Of a stretch of 64,000 nucleotides of DNA, positions 9,972 to 18,781 are shown piece after piece. Numbering within the stretch: the first letter of the stretch is position 1; each line of letters starts with the position of its first letter. The position numbers and the translations under genes were made by a program. Origin of the DNA: Zoogloea oleivorans (GTDB taxonomy: Bacteria; Pseudomonadota; Gammaproteobacteria; Burkholderiales; Rhodocyclaceae); assembly GCF_008107625.1 (NCBI RefSeq), contig NZ_SDKK01000001.1:63686-127685 (forward strand), read 5' to 3'. Below the pieces are notes generated by a model. That model saw only the letters and a program-made list of their open reading frames with translations, did not search any database and was not told the DNA's origin.

Positions 9972-10760
9972 GTGAATTTTGCGTTGATTCTTTTTACCTT
10001 GCTGGTTTTCAGTGGCGTCTTGTGGGCGCTGGATCGTTTCGTCGCCAGCAAGCGGCGTGGCGTCGGGGCCAAGTCCCCCTGGTGGGTGGAGTACGGCGCC
10101 AGTTTTTTTCCGGTGATCCTGGTGGTCTTCAGCCTGCGCTCGTTTCTCGTCGAGCCCTTCAAGATTCCGTCGGGCTCGATGATTCCGACCCTGCTGGTGG
10201 GCGACTTCATCTTGGTTAACAAGTGGACCTACGGCATTCGTCTGCCGGTGATCAACAAGAAGATCGTGGCGATCAACGAGCCGCAGCGTGGTGACGTCAT
10301 GGTCTTTCGCTTCCCCGGCGATCCGTCGCTTGACTACATCAAGCGTGTGGTCGGTTTGCCGGGCGACAGGGTCGAGTACCTCGACAAGAAGCTCACCATC
10401 AACGGTGTCGAAATGGCTCAGAAGGCCGATGGCGACTACCTGCATGCTGACCGGCTGTACTTCTCGCCACGTTATTCGGAAAAGCTTGGCGAGATTGAAC
10501 ACAAGATCATCGTTGAGAATGAATCGCCGGCGTTTGTCTCCCAGACTACCCCGTATCCTTTCCGCGATAACTGCACCTATACTAGCCGCGGTGTGTCTTG
10601 CACAGTGCCTGCGGGGCACTATTTCATGATGGGTGACAATCGGGACGGCAGTTTCGACAGCCGGGGCTGGGGTTTTGTCCCGGAAGAGAATATCGTCGGC
10701 AAGGCATTTTTCATCTGGTTCAATTTCAGTGACCTGAAACGGATCGGCAGCTTCCATTGA
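9972..10760 (+). CDS. lepB: Signal peptidase I
   Basis: A membrane-bound Ser-Lys protease that removes signal peptides from exported proteins. The 262 residues include an N-terminal membrane span, a second hydrophobic stretch (SFFPVILVVFSLRSFLV), the catalytic serine in PSGSMIPTL and the catalytic lysine in DYIKRVVGLPGD. The GDNRDGSFDSRGWG box is near the C-terminus. Translation starts at GTG 9972. The stop shares a base with the DUF4845 gene start. Confidence 0.96.
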   Translation: MNFALILFTLLVFSGVLWALDRFVASKRRGVGAKSPWWVEYGASFFPVILVVFSLRSFLVEPFKIPSGSMIPTLLVGDFILVNKWTYGIRLPVINKKIVAINEPQRGDVMVFRFPGDPSLDYIKRVVGLPGDRVEYLDKKLTINGVEMAQKADGDYLHADRLYFSPRYSEKLGEIEHKIIVENESPAFVSQTTPYPFRDNCTYTSRGVSCTVPAGHYFMMGDNRDGSFDSRGWGFVPEENIVGKAFFIWFNFSDLKRIGSFH

Positions 10761-11134
10761 TGATGACAAAAAAGAGTCAGTCGGGTCTTAGCCTTATCGG
10801 GGTGTTGCTGGTCGGGGGCATCCTTGCCGCAGTCCTGCTCGTCGGGCTCAAGCTGATTCCCGTCATCTCAGAGTATTTCGGGATCCGGCGAGCGATTGCC
10901 GCCGTGGCCAGTGGCGCCGACCCCCAGACAGCGACAGTTCCCCAGTTGCGCTTCGCTTTTACAAAGCGGGCTATCGTGGATGACATCAGTTCGATCTCTG
11001 CAACGGATCTCGACATCACCAAGGAAAACGGACAAATCGTGATTTCGGTGGATTATTCCCGCAAGGTGCATCTGGTTTCCAACGTCAGCCTCCTCATCGA
11101 TTTTTCTGTATCGACTGCACCAGGTGGCCGATAA
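10760..11134 (+). CDS. DUF4845 small membrane protein
   Basis: A protein of about 124 residues with a pilin-like N-terminus: a short basic head ([12 protein letters not shown]) followed by one hydrophobic segment ([17 protein letters not shown]) and a small soluble domain ending [16 protein letters not shown]. It matches the DUF4845 family, which is commonly found between lepB and rnc in betaproteobacteria. Its function is unknown; membrane anchoring is inferred from the hydrophobic stretch. ATG 10760 or 10763 could start it. Confidence 0.82.
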   Translation: MMTKKSQSGLSLIGVLLVGGILAAVLLVGLKLIPVISEYFGIRRAIAAVASGADPQTATVPQLRFAFTKRAIVDDISSISATDLDITKENGQIVISVDYSRKVHLVSNVSLLIDFSVSTAPGGR

Positions 11135-11144
11135 GCGTTTTCCC

Positions 11145-11813
11145 ATGAAGCTGGATGTTTTGCAGCAGGCGCTTGGGTATCGGTTTGTCCGTCCCGAGTT
11201 GCTGGAGCAGGCCCTGACCCATCGCAGCTTCGGCTCGCCCCACAACGAGCGGCTGGAGTTTCTCGGCGATAGCGTCCTCAATTGCGTGACGGCCATGGCC
11301 CTGTTCGGGCGCTTTGGCGAATTGCGCGAAGGTGATCTGTCCCGTTTGCGTGCCAACCTCGTTCGTCAGGAGGCCCTGCATCGTCTGGCCGATGGACTGA
11401 AGCTGGGCGACTACCTGCGTCTTGGCGAGGGTGAACTGAAGAGCGGCGGGCATCGCCGTCCGTCCATTCTGGCCGATGCGCTGGAGGCGATCTTCGCCGC
11501 TGTCTTCATGGACGCCGGTTTTGAAACCGCCAAGGCGGTCATCGACCGGCTTTACGAATCGTCCATCGCCGAGCTCGATCCGGCCCGCGCCCTGAAAGAT
11601 CCGAAAACCGCCCTGCAGGAATGGGTTCAGGGGCGGCGCATGCCGCTGCCCCGTTACTCCCTCGCCAATACCCGCGGCGAAGCGCACCAGCAGGAATTCG
11701 AGGTCGAGTGTGAAATCACCGGCCTTGGCCTCAAGACCCGCGGCATCGGCGTGAGTCGCCGCGCTGCCGAACAGCAGTCCGCTCAGGCGGCGCTGGAACT
11801 ATTGCCAAAGTAA
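11145..11813 (+). CDS. rnc: Ribonuclease III
   Basis: A double-stranded RNA endonuclease that processes rRNA precursors and some mRNAs. The RNase III signature [11 protein letters not shown] is near residue 40, the second acidic cluster is in [16 protein letters not shown], and a dsRNA-binding domain ([11 protein letters not shown] to the end) completes the protein. ATG 11145 gives the family N-terminus MKLDVLQQ; an in-frame GTG at 11124 would overlap DUF4845. The stop overlaps the era start by 1 nt, the conserved rnc-era coupling. Confidence 0.96.
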   Translation: MKLDVLQQALGYRFVRPELLEQALTHRSFGSPHNERLEFLGDSVLNCVTAMALFGRFGELREGDLSRLRANLVRQEALHRLADGLKLGDYLRLGEGELKSGGHRRPSILADALEAIFAAVFMDAGFETAKAVIDRLYESSIAELDPARALKDPKTALQEWVQGRRMPLPRYSLANTRGEAHQQEFEVECEITGLGLKTRGIGVSRRAAEQQSAQAALELLPK

Positions 11814-12721
11814 TGACCGAATCCAATTCCGCTGCCGACAAGTCTTTTCGTACCGGCTTCGTCGCCATCGTCGGGCGCCCCAACGTGGGCAAGTCCACGC
11901 TGCTCAATCGCCTGATCGGGCAGAAGATCAGCATCGTTTCCCGCAAGGCCCAGACCACTCGTCACCGGGTTACCGGCGTGCTCACCGAGGGGCAGTCCCA
12001 GTTTATTTTCGTGGACACCCCGGGCTTCCAGACGCGTCACAAGAATGCCCTCAACCGGGCGATGAACCGCACCGTCACCCAGGTGCTGGCAGACGTGGAC
12101 CTGGTTCTGTTCGTCATCGAAAGCGGCCGCTACGGCCCCGAGGACGAGCAGGTGGTCAAGCTGCTGCCGCCGGAGGCCAAGGTGGTGCTGGTGATCAACA
12201 AGGTCGATCTGCTGGAAGACAAGGGGCGCCTGCTGCCTTTCATGCAGCGTATGAGCGAGGTTTTCCCGTTCGCCGAGATCGTGCCGGTGAGCGCCGAGAA
12301 GGGCCGCAATACCGACCAGCTCCTGAAGGCGGCCGCACCCTACCTGCCCGAGGGCGAGCCGATTTTCGACGCGGACGACATCACCGACCGTAGCGAGCGT
12401 TTCCTGGCTTCCGAATTTCTGCGCGAAAAGCTCTTCCGCCAGTTGGGTGAAGAGCTGCCCTACGGCATGACTGTCGAGATCGAGAAGTTCGAGGCCGAGG
12501 CCGGCATGCGGCGCATCAGTGCGGCGATCATCGTCGACAAGGCGCCCCACAAGGCGATGGTCATCGGCAAAGGCGGCGAACGCCTCAAGCGCATCGCTTC
12601 CGAAGCGCGTGTCGAACTGGAAAAGCTCTTCGACTCCAAGGTCTTCCTTGAGGTCTGGGTGAAGGTGAAGAGCGGCTGGGCCGACGACGAGCGGGCGCTA
12701 AAGAGCCTTGGTTACGACTGA
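11813..12721 (+). CDS. era: GTPase Era
   Basis: An essential GTPase for 16S rRNA maturation and 30S assembly. The 302 residues comprise a GTPase domain with G1 [10 protein letters not shown]3 DTPG and G4 NKVD, then a C-terminal KH RNA-binding domain with the [10 protein letters not shown] loop. It begins one base before the end of rnc, and recO follows after 18 nt. Length and motif order are fully typical. Confidence 0.97.
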   Translation: MTESNSAADKSFRTGFVAIVGRPNVGKSTLLNRLIGQKISIVSRKAQTTRHRVTGVLTEGQSQFIFVDTPGFQTRHKNALNRAMNRTVTQVLADVDLVLFVIESGRYGPEDEQVVKLLPPEAKVVLVINKVDLLEDKGRLLPFMQRMSEVFPFAEIVPVSAEKGRNTDQLLKAAAPYLPEGEPIFDADDITDRSERFLASEFLREKLFRQLGEELPYGMTVEIEKFEAEAGMRRISAAIIVDKAPHKAMVIGKGGERLKRIASEARVELEKLFDSKVFLEVWVKVKSGWADDERALKSLGYD

Positions 12722-12739
12722 TCCCTGGCCGGCCCTGTC

Positions 12740-13477
12740 GTGAGTGCCAGGCAGCGCGTCGATCAGCAGCCGGGCTTCGTGCTGCACAGTTATCCCTACC
12801 GGGAAACCAGCCTCATCGTCGAGGTCTTCAGCCGGGACTTCGGTCGCATCGGCCTGGTGGCCAAGGGCGCCCGGCGTCCCATGTCGCAACTGCGCGGCGT
12901 GTTGATGGCTTTTCAGCCGCTGTTGATCGACTGGAGCGGCGGCGGGGAGATGAAAACCCTCGTTCGCGCCGAATGGCTGGGCGGCCAGCCCCTGCTCGGC
13001 GGTCAGGCCCTGCTGTGTGCCTATTACGCCAATGAACTCCTGATGCGCCTGATGCCCCGGGAGGATTCCCATCCGGAGTTGCATCGGGCTTACGGCGAGG
13101 CGCTGCGCGCGCTGGCTGCCAACGAATCCCAGGAAGTCGTACTGCGCCGCTTCGAGCTGGCCCTGCTGCAGGAGCTTGGCTACGGCCTGTGCCTGGATGC
13201 GGATGCCGACGGCGTGCCCGTGCGGCCCGACGGACACTACGCTTATATAATTGAACAGGGCGCCGTGTCGCTGGACGAATACGGCATCGACGACCCCTCG
13301 GTGGTGAGCGGCAAGACCCTTCTCGACATGGCCTGCGGCGATTTCCGCGACGCGGAAACCCTGGCCCAGAGCAAGGCGCTGATGCGCCGGCTCATCCAGC
13401 ATTATCTTGGCGGACAGGTACTCCAGTCCCGCCGCGTCTTTACCGAACTTTTTGCCTTTCCCGGAGATCCGTCTTGA
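12740..13477 (+). CDS. recO: DNA repair protein RecO
   Basis: A recombination mediator that helps load RecA on SSB-coated DNA (RecFOR pathway). The 245 residues have the N-terminal OB-fold ([22 protein letters not shown], broken here by family variation) and the helical C-terminal domain. No zinc cysteines are evident, as in many proteobacterial RecO proteins. The start is GTG at 12740. The stop overlaps pdxJ by 4 nt. Confidence 0.93.
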   Translation: MSARQRVDQQPGFVLHSYPYRETSLIVEVFSRDFGRIGLVAKGARRPMSQLRGVLMAFQPLLIDWSGGGEMKTLVRAEWLGGQPLLGGQALLCAYYANELLMRLMPREDSHPELHRAYGEALRALAANESQEVVLRRFELALLQELGYGLCLDADADGVPVRPDGHYAYIIEQGAVSLDEYGIDDPSVVSGKTLLDMACGDFRDAETLAQSKALMRRLIQHYLGGQVLQSRRVFTELFAFPGDPS

Positions 13478-14235
13478 TCGAACTCGGCGTCAACATCGAC
13501 CACGTGGCCACCCTGCGCCAGGCGCGCCGTACCTGGGAGCCCGATCCCGCATGGGCCGCGGTGGAAGCCCACCTCGGTGGTGCCGATGGCATCACCGTGC
13601 ACCTGCGCGAGGATCGCCGCCACATCCAGGATGCGGATGTGAAGAAGCTGCGCGAACTTACCCAGATCAAGCTCAACCTCGAGATGGCGGCCACCGACGA
13701 GATGGTCGGCATCGCCTGTGAACTGAAGCCCGAGATGGCCATGTTCGTACCGGAAGGTCGCCATGAGGTGACCACCGAAGGCGGTCTCGACATCGTCTCC
13801 CAGGAGGCACGCCTGAAGGATTCGGTTGCGCGCCTGGCGGAGCGGGGCATCGTCGTCAGCGTCTTCATCGATGCCGACATCGCCCAGATCGAAGCTGCTG
13901 CGCGCATCGGTGCGAAAGTCTGCGAGATCCATACCGGCCCCTACGCCCACGCCTTCCATGCGGCGGGTCGCGATGCAGAAAGCCCGGCGGTGCTGGTCGA
14001 GATCGACAAGATCGCCCGCGCTGGCGAGACGATTCTCGGCCTGGGCCTGCGTTTCAACGCCGGCCACGCCCTCAACTATTACAACGTCCAGCCCATCGCG
14101 CGCCTGCCCGGCATTCGTGAGCTGCACATCGGCCACGCCATTGTCAGCCGTGCGGTGTTCACCGGTTTGCGCGAAGCCGTACGCGAAATGAAGCGCCTGA
14201 TGCGGGAAGCCGCGGACCGCGGCCCGCGCGCATGA
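13474..14235 (+). CDS. pdxJ: Pyridoxine 5'-phosphate synthase
   Basis: Condenses 3-amino-2-oxopropyl phosphate with deoxyxylulose 5-phosphate to make pyridoxine phosphate (DXP-dependent vitamin B6 route). The 253-residue TIM barrel starts [19 protein letters not shown], a family hallmark, and ends near [13 protein letters not shown] with the phosphate-binding region. It starts at TTG overlapping recO, and its stop overlaps acpS. The recO-pdxJ-acpS order is common in proteobacteria. Confidence 0.97.
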   Translation: MIELGVNIDHVATLRQARRTWEPDPAWAAVEAHLGGADGITVHLREDRRHIQDADVKKLRELTQIKLNLEMAATDEMVGIACELKPEMAMFVPEGRHEVTTEGGLDIVSQEARLKDSVARLAERGIVVSVFIDADIAQIEAAARIGAKVCEIHTGPYAHAFHAAGRDAESPAVLVEIDKIARAGETILGLGLRFNAGHALNYYNVQPIARLPGIRELHIGHAIVSRAVFTGLREAVREMKRLMREAADRGPRA

Positions 14236-14609
14236 TCCACGGCGTCGGCACCGACATCGTGCGCGTGGCGCGCATGGGCGAGGCCCTGGCGCGCCACGGT
14301 GCGCGCTTCGCCGAGCGCATCCTTGATGTGTCCGAGCGGCCCGCCTTCGAGCAGGCCCGCGACCCGGCCCGTTTGTTGTCGAAGCGTTTTGCGGCCAAGG
14401 AGGCTTTCGGCAAGGCCCTCGGCACCGGCGTTGCGGCGCCGGCCACGCTGCACGCGGTGCGTGTCGCTCATGACGCCCTCGGCAAGCCACTGTTTGAATT
14501 TTCGCCGTCCCTTGCTGCCTACATGCAGGAGCGCGGCCTCGTTGCCCATTTGAGTCTGTCCGACGAAACCGACTACGTCGTCGCCTTTGCCGTCATTGAA
14601 AAGCCATGA
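14232..14609 (+). CDS. acpS: Holo-ACP synthase
   Basis: Transfers 4'-phosphopantetheine from CoA to Ser37 of AcpP (gene at 81). The 125 residues hold the two family motifs: [12 protein letters not shown] near the N-terminus (Mg-binding Asp) and [15 protein letters not shown] around residue 57. It overlaps pdxJ and nagZ by 4 nt each, so the three genes are likely translated in coupling. Confidence 0.96.
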   Translation: MIHGVGTDIVRVARMGEALARHGARFAERILDVSERPAFEQARDPARLLSKRFAAKEAFGKALGTGVAAPATLHAVRVAHDALGKPLFEFSPSLAAYMQERGLVAHLSLSDETDYVVAFAVIEKP

Positions 14610-15643
14610 AGACTTCCTACGCCCATCCTGGCCCCGTCATGCTCGACGTGGCTGCCTATGAAGTCACCTCGGAAGAGCGCGAGATTCTCCAGCACCCACT
14701 GGTCGGCGGAGTGATCCTGTTTGCCCGCAACTACGCCGAGCCGGAACAGTTGCGTGCGCTTACCACGGCGATCCGCGCTGCACGGCCGGAATTGCTGATT
14801 TCCGTGGACCACGAAGGCGGCCGCGTGCAGCGCTTCCGTGACGGCTTCACCCGTCTGCCGGCCATGCGCCGGCTGGGCGAGGGTTGGTCGGCCGACCCGG
14901 AGGCGGCGAAGCAGCAAGCCCGTCACGCCGGCTTCGTGCTGGCGGCAGAACTGCGCGCCCACGGTGTCGACCTGAGCTACGCGCCGGTGCTGGACCTGGA
15001 TTACGGCGTCAGCAGCGTGATCGGCGACCGGGCCTTCCATCGCGATCCGTTGGTTGCCACCGAGCTGGCTCGCGCTGTGGTGGCCGGCCTGGCGGACGTC
15101 GGCATGCGTGCGGTGGGCAAGCACTTCCCCGGTCACGGGGCGGTCGAGGCGGATTCCCACGTGGCGATTCCGGTCGATTTGCGCTCCTTCGACGAGGTCT
15201 GGAAGGATGATGTGCAGCCCTTCCGCCTGCTCGCCGGCGAGCTGGGCGGGGTGATGCCGGCGCACGTCATCTTCAAGAACATCGAGCCGCGTCCGGCGGG
15301 CTTCTCGGCTTTCTGGTTGCAGGAAATCCTGCGCGGCAAGCTGGGTTTCGAAGGCGTGATCTTCAGCGACGATCTGACCATGGAGGGGGCGAGCGTCGCC
15401 GGTGGCATCGTGGCCCGCGCCGAAGCGGCCCACAGTGCCGGTTGCGACATGGTGCTGGTGTGCAACCGGCCCGATTTTGCCGTTGAACTGCTCGACGGCT
15501 GGCAGCCTGCAGTGAGCGCCGACAGCAGCAAGCGCATCGCCGCGCTGCGGCCGCGCCCGGGCACGGCACCGGCCGACCCGGCTACGCTGGCCGGCTGGGC
15601 GCCGTATCGCACCGCCCGCGAGAGCGTGCTGGCGCTGGCCTGA
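14606..15643 (+). CDS. nagZ: Beta-N-acetylhexosaminidase NagZ
   Basis: A cytoplasmic glycoside hydrolase family 3 enzyme that removes N-acetylglucosamine from recycled muropeptides. The 345 residues form the single TIM barrel typical of NagZ. The mobile loop with the catalytic His/Asp is in KHFPGHGAVEADSHVAIP, and the nucleophile Asp is in GVIFSDDLTMEGA. It overlaps acpS by 4 nt. In other bacteria NagZ products influence ampC induction; no such partner is visible here. Confidence 0.96.
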   Translation: MKTSYAHPGPVMLDVAAYEVTSEEREILQHPLVGGVILFARNYAEPEQLRALTTAIRAARPELLISVDHEGGRVQRFRDGFTRLPAMRRLGEGWSADPEAAKQQARHAGFVLAAELRAHGVDLSYAPVLDLDYGVSSVIGDRAFHRDPLVATELARAVVAGLADVGMRAVGKHFPGHGAVEADSHVAIPVDLRSFDEVWKDDVQPFRLLAGELGGVMPAHVIFKNIEPRPAGFSAFWLQEILRGKLGFEGVIFSDDLTMEGASVAGGIVARAEAAHSAGCDMVLVCNRPDFAVELLDGWQPAVSADSSKRIAALRPRPGTAPADPATLAGWAPYRTARESVLALA

Positions 15644-15666
15644 ACCCGCCTCCGATCCGCGCTCCC

Positions 15667-17463
15667 GTGACTTTCGACGCCAGGGATTTCTTGCGCAGCC
15701 TCACCGAGGAGCCCGGCGTCTATCGCATGATCGGCGCCGACGAGTCGGTGCTGTATGTCGGCAAGGCCAAGAATCTCAAGCGGCGCGTCTCGTCCTACTT
15801 CCAGCGCACCCAGCTGAGCCCGCGCATCGCCATCATGGTCGGGCAGATTGCCCGGGTGGATACCACCGCCACGCGTTCCGAGGCCGAGGCGCTGATTCTC
15901 GAGAACAACCTCATCAAGAGTCTCGGGCCGAAGTACAACATCCTCTTCCGTGACGACAAGTCCTATCCCTACATCGCCCTGTCCGGGGGCGACTTTCCGC
16001 AGATTTTTTACCATCGCGGCGGCTTTCACAAAGGCGTGCGCTACTTCGGGCCATTCCCCAACTCGTGGGCGGTGCGCGAGAGCCTGCACCTGATGCAGAA
16101 AATTTTCCGCCTGCGCACCTGCGAAGACACCACTTTCAGCAACCGTTCGCGGCCCTGTCTGCTGCACCAGATCCGGCGCTGCACCGGGCCCTGCGTGGGC
16201 CTCATCGACAAAGAGGCTTACGCCGCCGACGTGCAGCTGGCCAGCCTGTTTCTCAACGGCCGCCACGGCGATGTCATCGACGATCTGTCCCGGCGCATGC
16301 AGGAGGCTTCCGACAAGCTCGCCTTCGAGCAGGCGGCGTCGTATCGCGACCAGATCCGCAACCTGCAGGCGGTGCTGCACAAGCAGTTCGTCGAGAGCGC
16401 CAAGGACGAGGACGTGGACGTGCTGGCCGCGGTGGAGCGGGGCGGCATGGTGTGCGTCAACCTGGCGATGATTCGCGGCGGGCGCCATTTGGGCGACCGG
16501 CCGCTGTTTCCGAGCAATGCCCAGGGCTGCGATCCCCTTGACGCGCTGGTGGCCTTCGTCGAGCAGCATTACCTGGATCACCCGCTGCCGGGCAAGATCC
16601 TCGTCAATCTCGAGCCGGTGGCGGTCAAGGAAGCGCTTGATGCGGTGGTGGACGGCAAGGTCGGCGTGATGACTGCCCGCTACGAAAACGAGCGCGCCTG
16701 GATGGGCATGGCCGAGAACAACGCCAGCCTCGCCTTGCTGGCCCGTGAGCAAGAGTCCGCCCGCGGCGAGCAGCGTCTCGATGCCTTGCGCGACGCGCTG
16801 GGGCTGGCCGACACGCCGAACCGCATCGAATGCTTCGACATCTCGCACACCATGGGCGAATCGACAGTGGCTTCCTGTGTGGTGTGGGACGGCAAGGCCA
16901 TGAAGAAGTCCGAATACCGTCGCTACAACATCACCGGCATCACCGGCGGTGACGACTATGCTGCCATGCGCCAGGCCCTGACCCGACGCTACGAAAAGGT
17001 GGCGGCCGGGGAGGGCGTGCGCCCGGACCTGATCCTCATTGACGGCGGCAAGGGGCAGATGGGCGTGGCCAAAGAGGTGCTCGCCGAACTGGGCCTCGAG
17101 ACGATCACCATGTTCGGCGTGGCCAAGGGCGAAAGCCGCAAACCGGGGCTGGAAGAGCTGGTCTTTCCCGATGGCCGCGAGCCTGTGCACATGCGCCCGG
17201 ACGCGCCGGCGCTGCACCTGATCCAGGAGATCCGTGACGAGGCGCACCGCTTTGCGATCACCGGGCACCGTGCGCGGCGGGCCAAGACGCGCAACACTTC
17301 GCGCCTCGAAGACATCGCCGGTGTCGGTCCGACCCGTCGCCGCAAGCTGCTCGCGGCCTTTGGCGGTATCGAGGGCGTGCGCAATGCCACGGTCGAAGAT
17401 CTGTGCCGTGTCGACGGCATCAACCGCGTGCTTGCTGAACAGATATACAATTCGCTGCGATAG
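15667..17463 (+). CDS. uvrC: UvrABC excinuclease subunit C
   Basis: Makes both incisions in nucleotide-excision repair with UvrAB. The 598 residues show the N-terminal GIY-YIG nuclease (PGVYRMIGADESVLYVGKAK), the Cys-rich stretch (RPCLLHQIRRCTGPCVG), a UVR motif near residue 205, an RNase H-like endonuclease domain (ECFDISHTMGES, LILIDGGKGQ) and C-terminal helix-hairpin-helix repeats (LEDIAGVGPTRRRKLL). The start is GTG 15667. pgsA lies 15 nt downstream, a conserved uvrC-pgsA pair. Confidence 0.97.
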   Translation: MTFDARDFLRSLTEEPGVYRMIGADESVLYVGKAKNLKRRVSSYFQRTQLSPRIAIMVGQIARVDTTATRSEAEALILENNLIKSLGPKYNILFRDDKSYPYIALSGGDFPQIFYHRGGFHKGVRYFGPFPNSWAVRESLHLMQKIFRLRTCEDTTFSNRSRPCLLHQIRRCTGPCVGLIDKEAYAADVQLASLFLNGRHGDVIDDLSRRMQEASDKLAFEQAASYRDQIRNLQAVLHKQFVESAKDEDVDVLAAVERGGMVCVNLAMIRGGRHLGDRPLFPSNAQGCDPLDALVAFVEQHYLDHPLPGKILVNLEPVAVKEALDAVVDGKVGVMTARYENERAWMGMAENNASLALLAREQESARGEQRLDALRDALGLADTPNRIECFDISHTMGESTVASCVVWDGKAMKKSEYRRYNITGITGGDDYAAMRQALTRRYEKVAAGEGVRPDLILIDGGKGQMGVAKEVLAELGLETITMFGVAKGESRKPGLEELVFPDGREPVHMRPDAPALHLIQEIRDEAHRFAITGHRARRAKTRNTSRLEDIAGVGPTRRRKLLAAFGGIEGVRNATVEDLCRVDGINRVLAEQIYNSLR

Positions 17464-17478
17464 CCAGCGACCGCCGAC

Positions 17479-18051
17479 ATGCTTTTCAATATTCCGAACT
17501 CCCTCACGTGGGCACGCATTGCCCTGATCCCCTTTTTTGTCGGGATCTACTACCTGCCGGAAAGCTGGATCCCGGCCCAGGACAAGAACCTGGTGGCGAC
17601 CCTGACTTTCGTCGTGGCGGCAGTGACCGACTGGTTTGATGGCTACCTGGCCCGCTCCCTGGGCCAGACATCGGCTTTTGGCGCCTTTCTCGACCCGGTG
17701 GCCGACAAGCTCATGGTTGCGGCGGCGCTGATCATCCTCGTGCACCTCGGGCGGGTGGATTCCCTCATCGCGCTGGTCATCATCGGACGCGAGATCACCA
17801 TCTCTGCACTGCGGGAGTGGATGGCCAAGGTGGGGGCGTCGGGGAGCGTGGCGGTAGCCTTCGTCGGCAAGCTGAAGACGGCGGCCCAGATGTCAGCGAT
17901 TCCGTTACTGCTTTTTCAGGCACCGCTGGCAGGTTTCGACAGCATGGGGCTGGGAACGGTGCTGATCTACGTGGCTGCGGTGCTGACCCTGTGGTCCATG
18001 GGGTACTACATGCGCTGTGCCTGGCCGGAGTTGATGAAGCGCAGTCGTTGA
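17479..18051 (+). CDS. pgsA: CDP-diacylglycerol-glycerol-3-phosphate phosphatidyltransferase
   Basis: An inner-membrane enzyme making phosphatidylglycerol phosphate. The 190 residues have several membrane spans. The CDP-alcohol phosphotransferase motif runs through TDWFDGYLARSLGQ and FGAFLDPVADKL with the expected D-D-G-A-R-G-D-D residues. It is the last gene of the lepA-pgsA run; the tRNA promoter starts 17 nt after its stop. Confidence 0.96.
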   Translation: MLFNIPNSLTWARIALIPFFVGIYYLPESWIPAQDKNLVATLTFVVAAVTDWFDGYLARSLGQTSAFGAFLDPVADKLMVAAALIILVHLGRVDSLIALVIIGREITISALREWMAKVGASGSVAVAFVGKLKTAAQMSAIPLLLFQAPLAGFDSMGLGTVLIYVAAVLTLWSMGYYMRCAWPELMKRSR

Positions 18052-18067
18052 AATTTTCAGGTTTTGT

Positions 18068-18095
18068 TTGACAAACTAAAATTATTGCCTATAAT
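18068..18095 (+). promoter_or_regulatory. Sigma-70 promoter of the tRNA Gly-Cys-Gly operon
   Basis: TTGACA at 18068-18073 and TATAAT at 18090-18095 are both perfect consensus hexamers with 16-nt spacing. The first tRNA begins 15 nt after the -10, consistent with a short leader. This is the strongest promoter visible in the window. Confidence 0.92.
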
Positions 18096-18110
18096 GGCGG
18101 TCTGTCGAGA

Positions 18111-18186
18111 GCGGCAGTAGCTCAGTTGGTAGAGCGCAACCTTGCCAAGGTTGAGGTCGAGAGTTCGAGACTCTTCTGCCGCTCCA
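18111..18186 (+). tRNA. tRNA-Gly (GCC), copy 1
   Basis: A 76-nt cloverleaf with an encoded CCA. The anticodon loop CTTGCCAAG gives GCC, and the T-arm contains GTTCGAGAC. It is identical over its full length to the copy at 18314. Confidence 0.97.
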
Positions 18187-18226
18187 AGGAATTCCAGGAA
18201 AAGCGTTGCTTTTCCGCTTGTTTTAC

Positions 18227-18300
18227 GGCGCGATAGCAAAGCGGTTATGCACCGGATTGCAAATCCGTGTAGGTCGGTTCGACTCCGGCTCGCGCCTCCA
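18227..18300 (+). tRNA. tRNA-Cys (GCA)
   Basis: A 74-nt cloverleaf from GGCGCGATAGC to an encoded CCA. The anticodon loop ATTGCAAAT gives GCA. It lies between two identical tRNA-Gly genes in one operon. Confidence 0.96.
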
Positions 18301-18313
18301 GGTGTAGATTAAA

Positions 18314-18389
18314 GCGGCAGTAGCTCAGTTGGTAGAGCGCAACCTTGCCAAGGTTGAGGTCGAGAGTTCGAGACTCTTCTGCCGCTCCA
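18314..18389 (+). tRNA. tRNA-Gly (GCC), copy 2
   Basis: A 76-nt exact duplicate of the tRNA at 18111, with anticodon GCC and encoded CCA. The two copies can probably recombine with each other, which would delete tRNA-Cys. Confidence 0.97.
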
Positions 18390-18398
18390 GATGTAGAA

Positions 18399-18430
18399 AC
18401 GGGGAAAGCGATTATCGCTTTCCCCGTTTT
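18399..18430 (+). terminator. Intrinsic terminator of the tRNA operon
   Basis: A perfect 13-bp stem (18399-18411 with 18415-18427; arm ACGGGGAAAGCGA) with a TTA loop, followed by TTTT. It lies 9 nt after the last tRNA. Confidence 0.93.
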
Positions 18431-18781
18431 GTTTGTGTTTGTCGATTTTATCCGGACTCCCTCTGCAGGCTCTGTCCAGCGCCTTGTCTCCGTTCCGAAA
18501 AGCTTTCGTCACTCCCCTGTCATGCGCACTCTCCATGCTGGTGTCAGGCCCGGGAAGGGGTGTGTGCAGTTCTGGAGGGTGCGGTGATGCGAAGGAAATA
18601 CAACGGTTTGCGCAGGCCGCCGGGCGGCTTTTTGATGCGGGGTTTTGCAGCCCGTCTGCTGGAGGGCTGGGAGCGGCTCCTGTTCATTCCGGACGCTCCG
18701 CTCATGGGCGGGTGGTTCTTGATGGATGAGCAGGAGCTGGAGGCGGGTTTTGCGGGGGTGGGGGGCGGTACTCTCTGTGGC
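18431..18781 (+). other. Intergenic stretch with one doubtful small ORF
   Basis: About 350 nt with no convincing gene. An ORF at 18587-18826 (79 residues, start MRRKYNGLRRPPGG, a GGAGGG 8 nt upstream) would overlap the 3' end of the sensor kinase by 45 nt tail-to-tail. It has no recognisable domain, so it is not called as a gene. Confidence 0.3.

Noticed and set aside
8111-10222. 703-codon minus-strand ORF opposite lepA/lepB
   Set aside because: Shadow frame of strongly conserved genes; composition is His/Arg/Leu-rich, as expected from antisense of high-GC code.
15133-17745. 870-codon minus-strand ORF opposite nagZ, uvrC and pgsA
   Set aside because: Spans three real genes on the other strand and resembles nothing.
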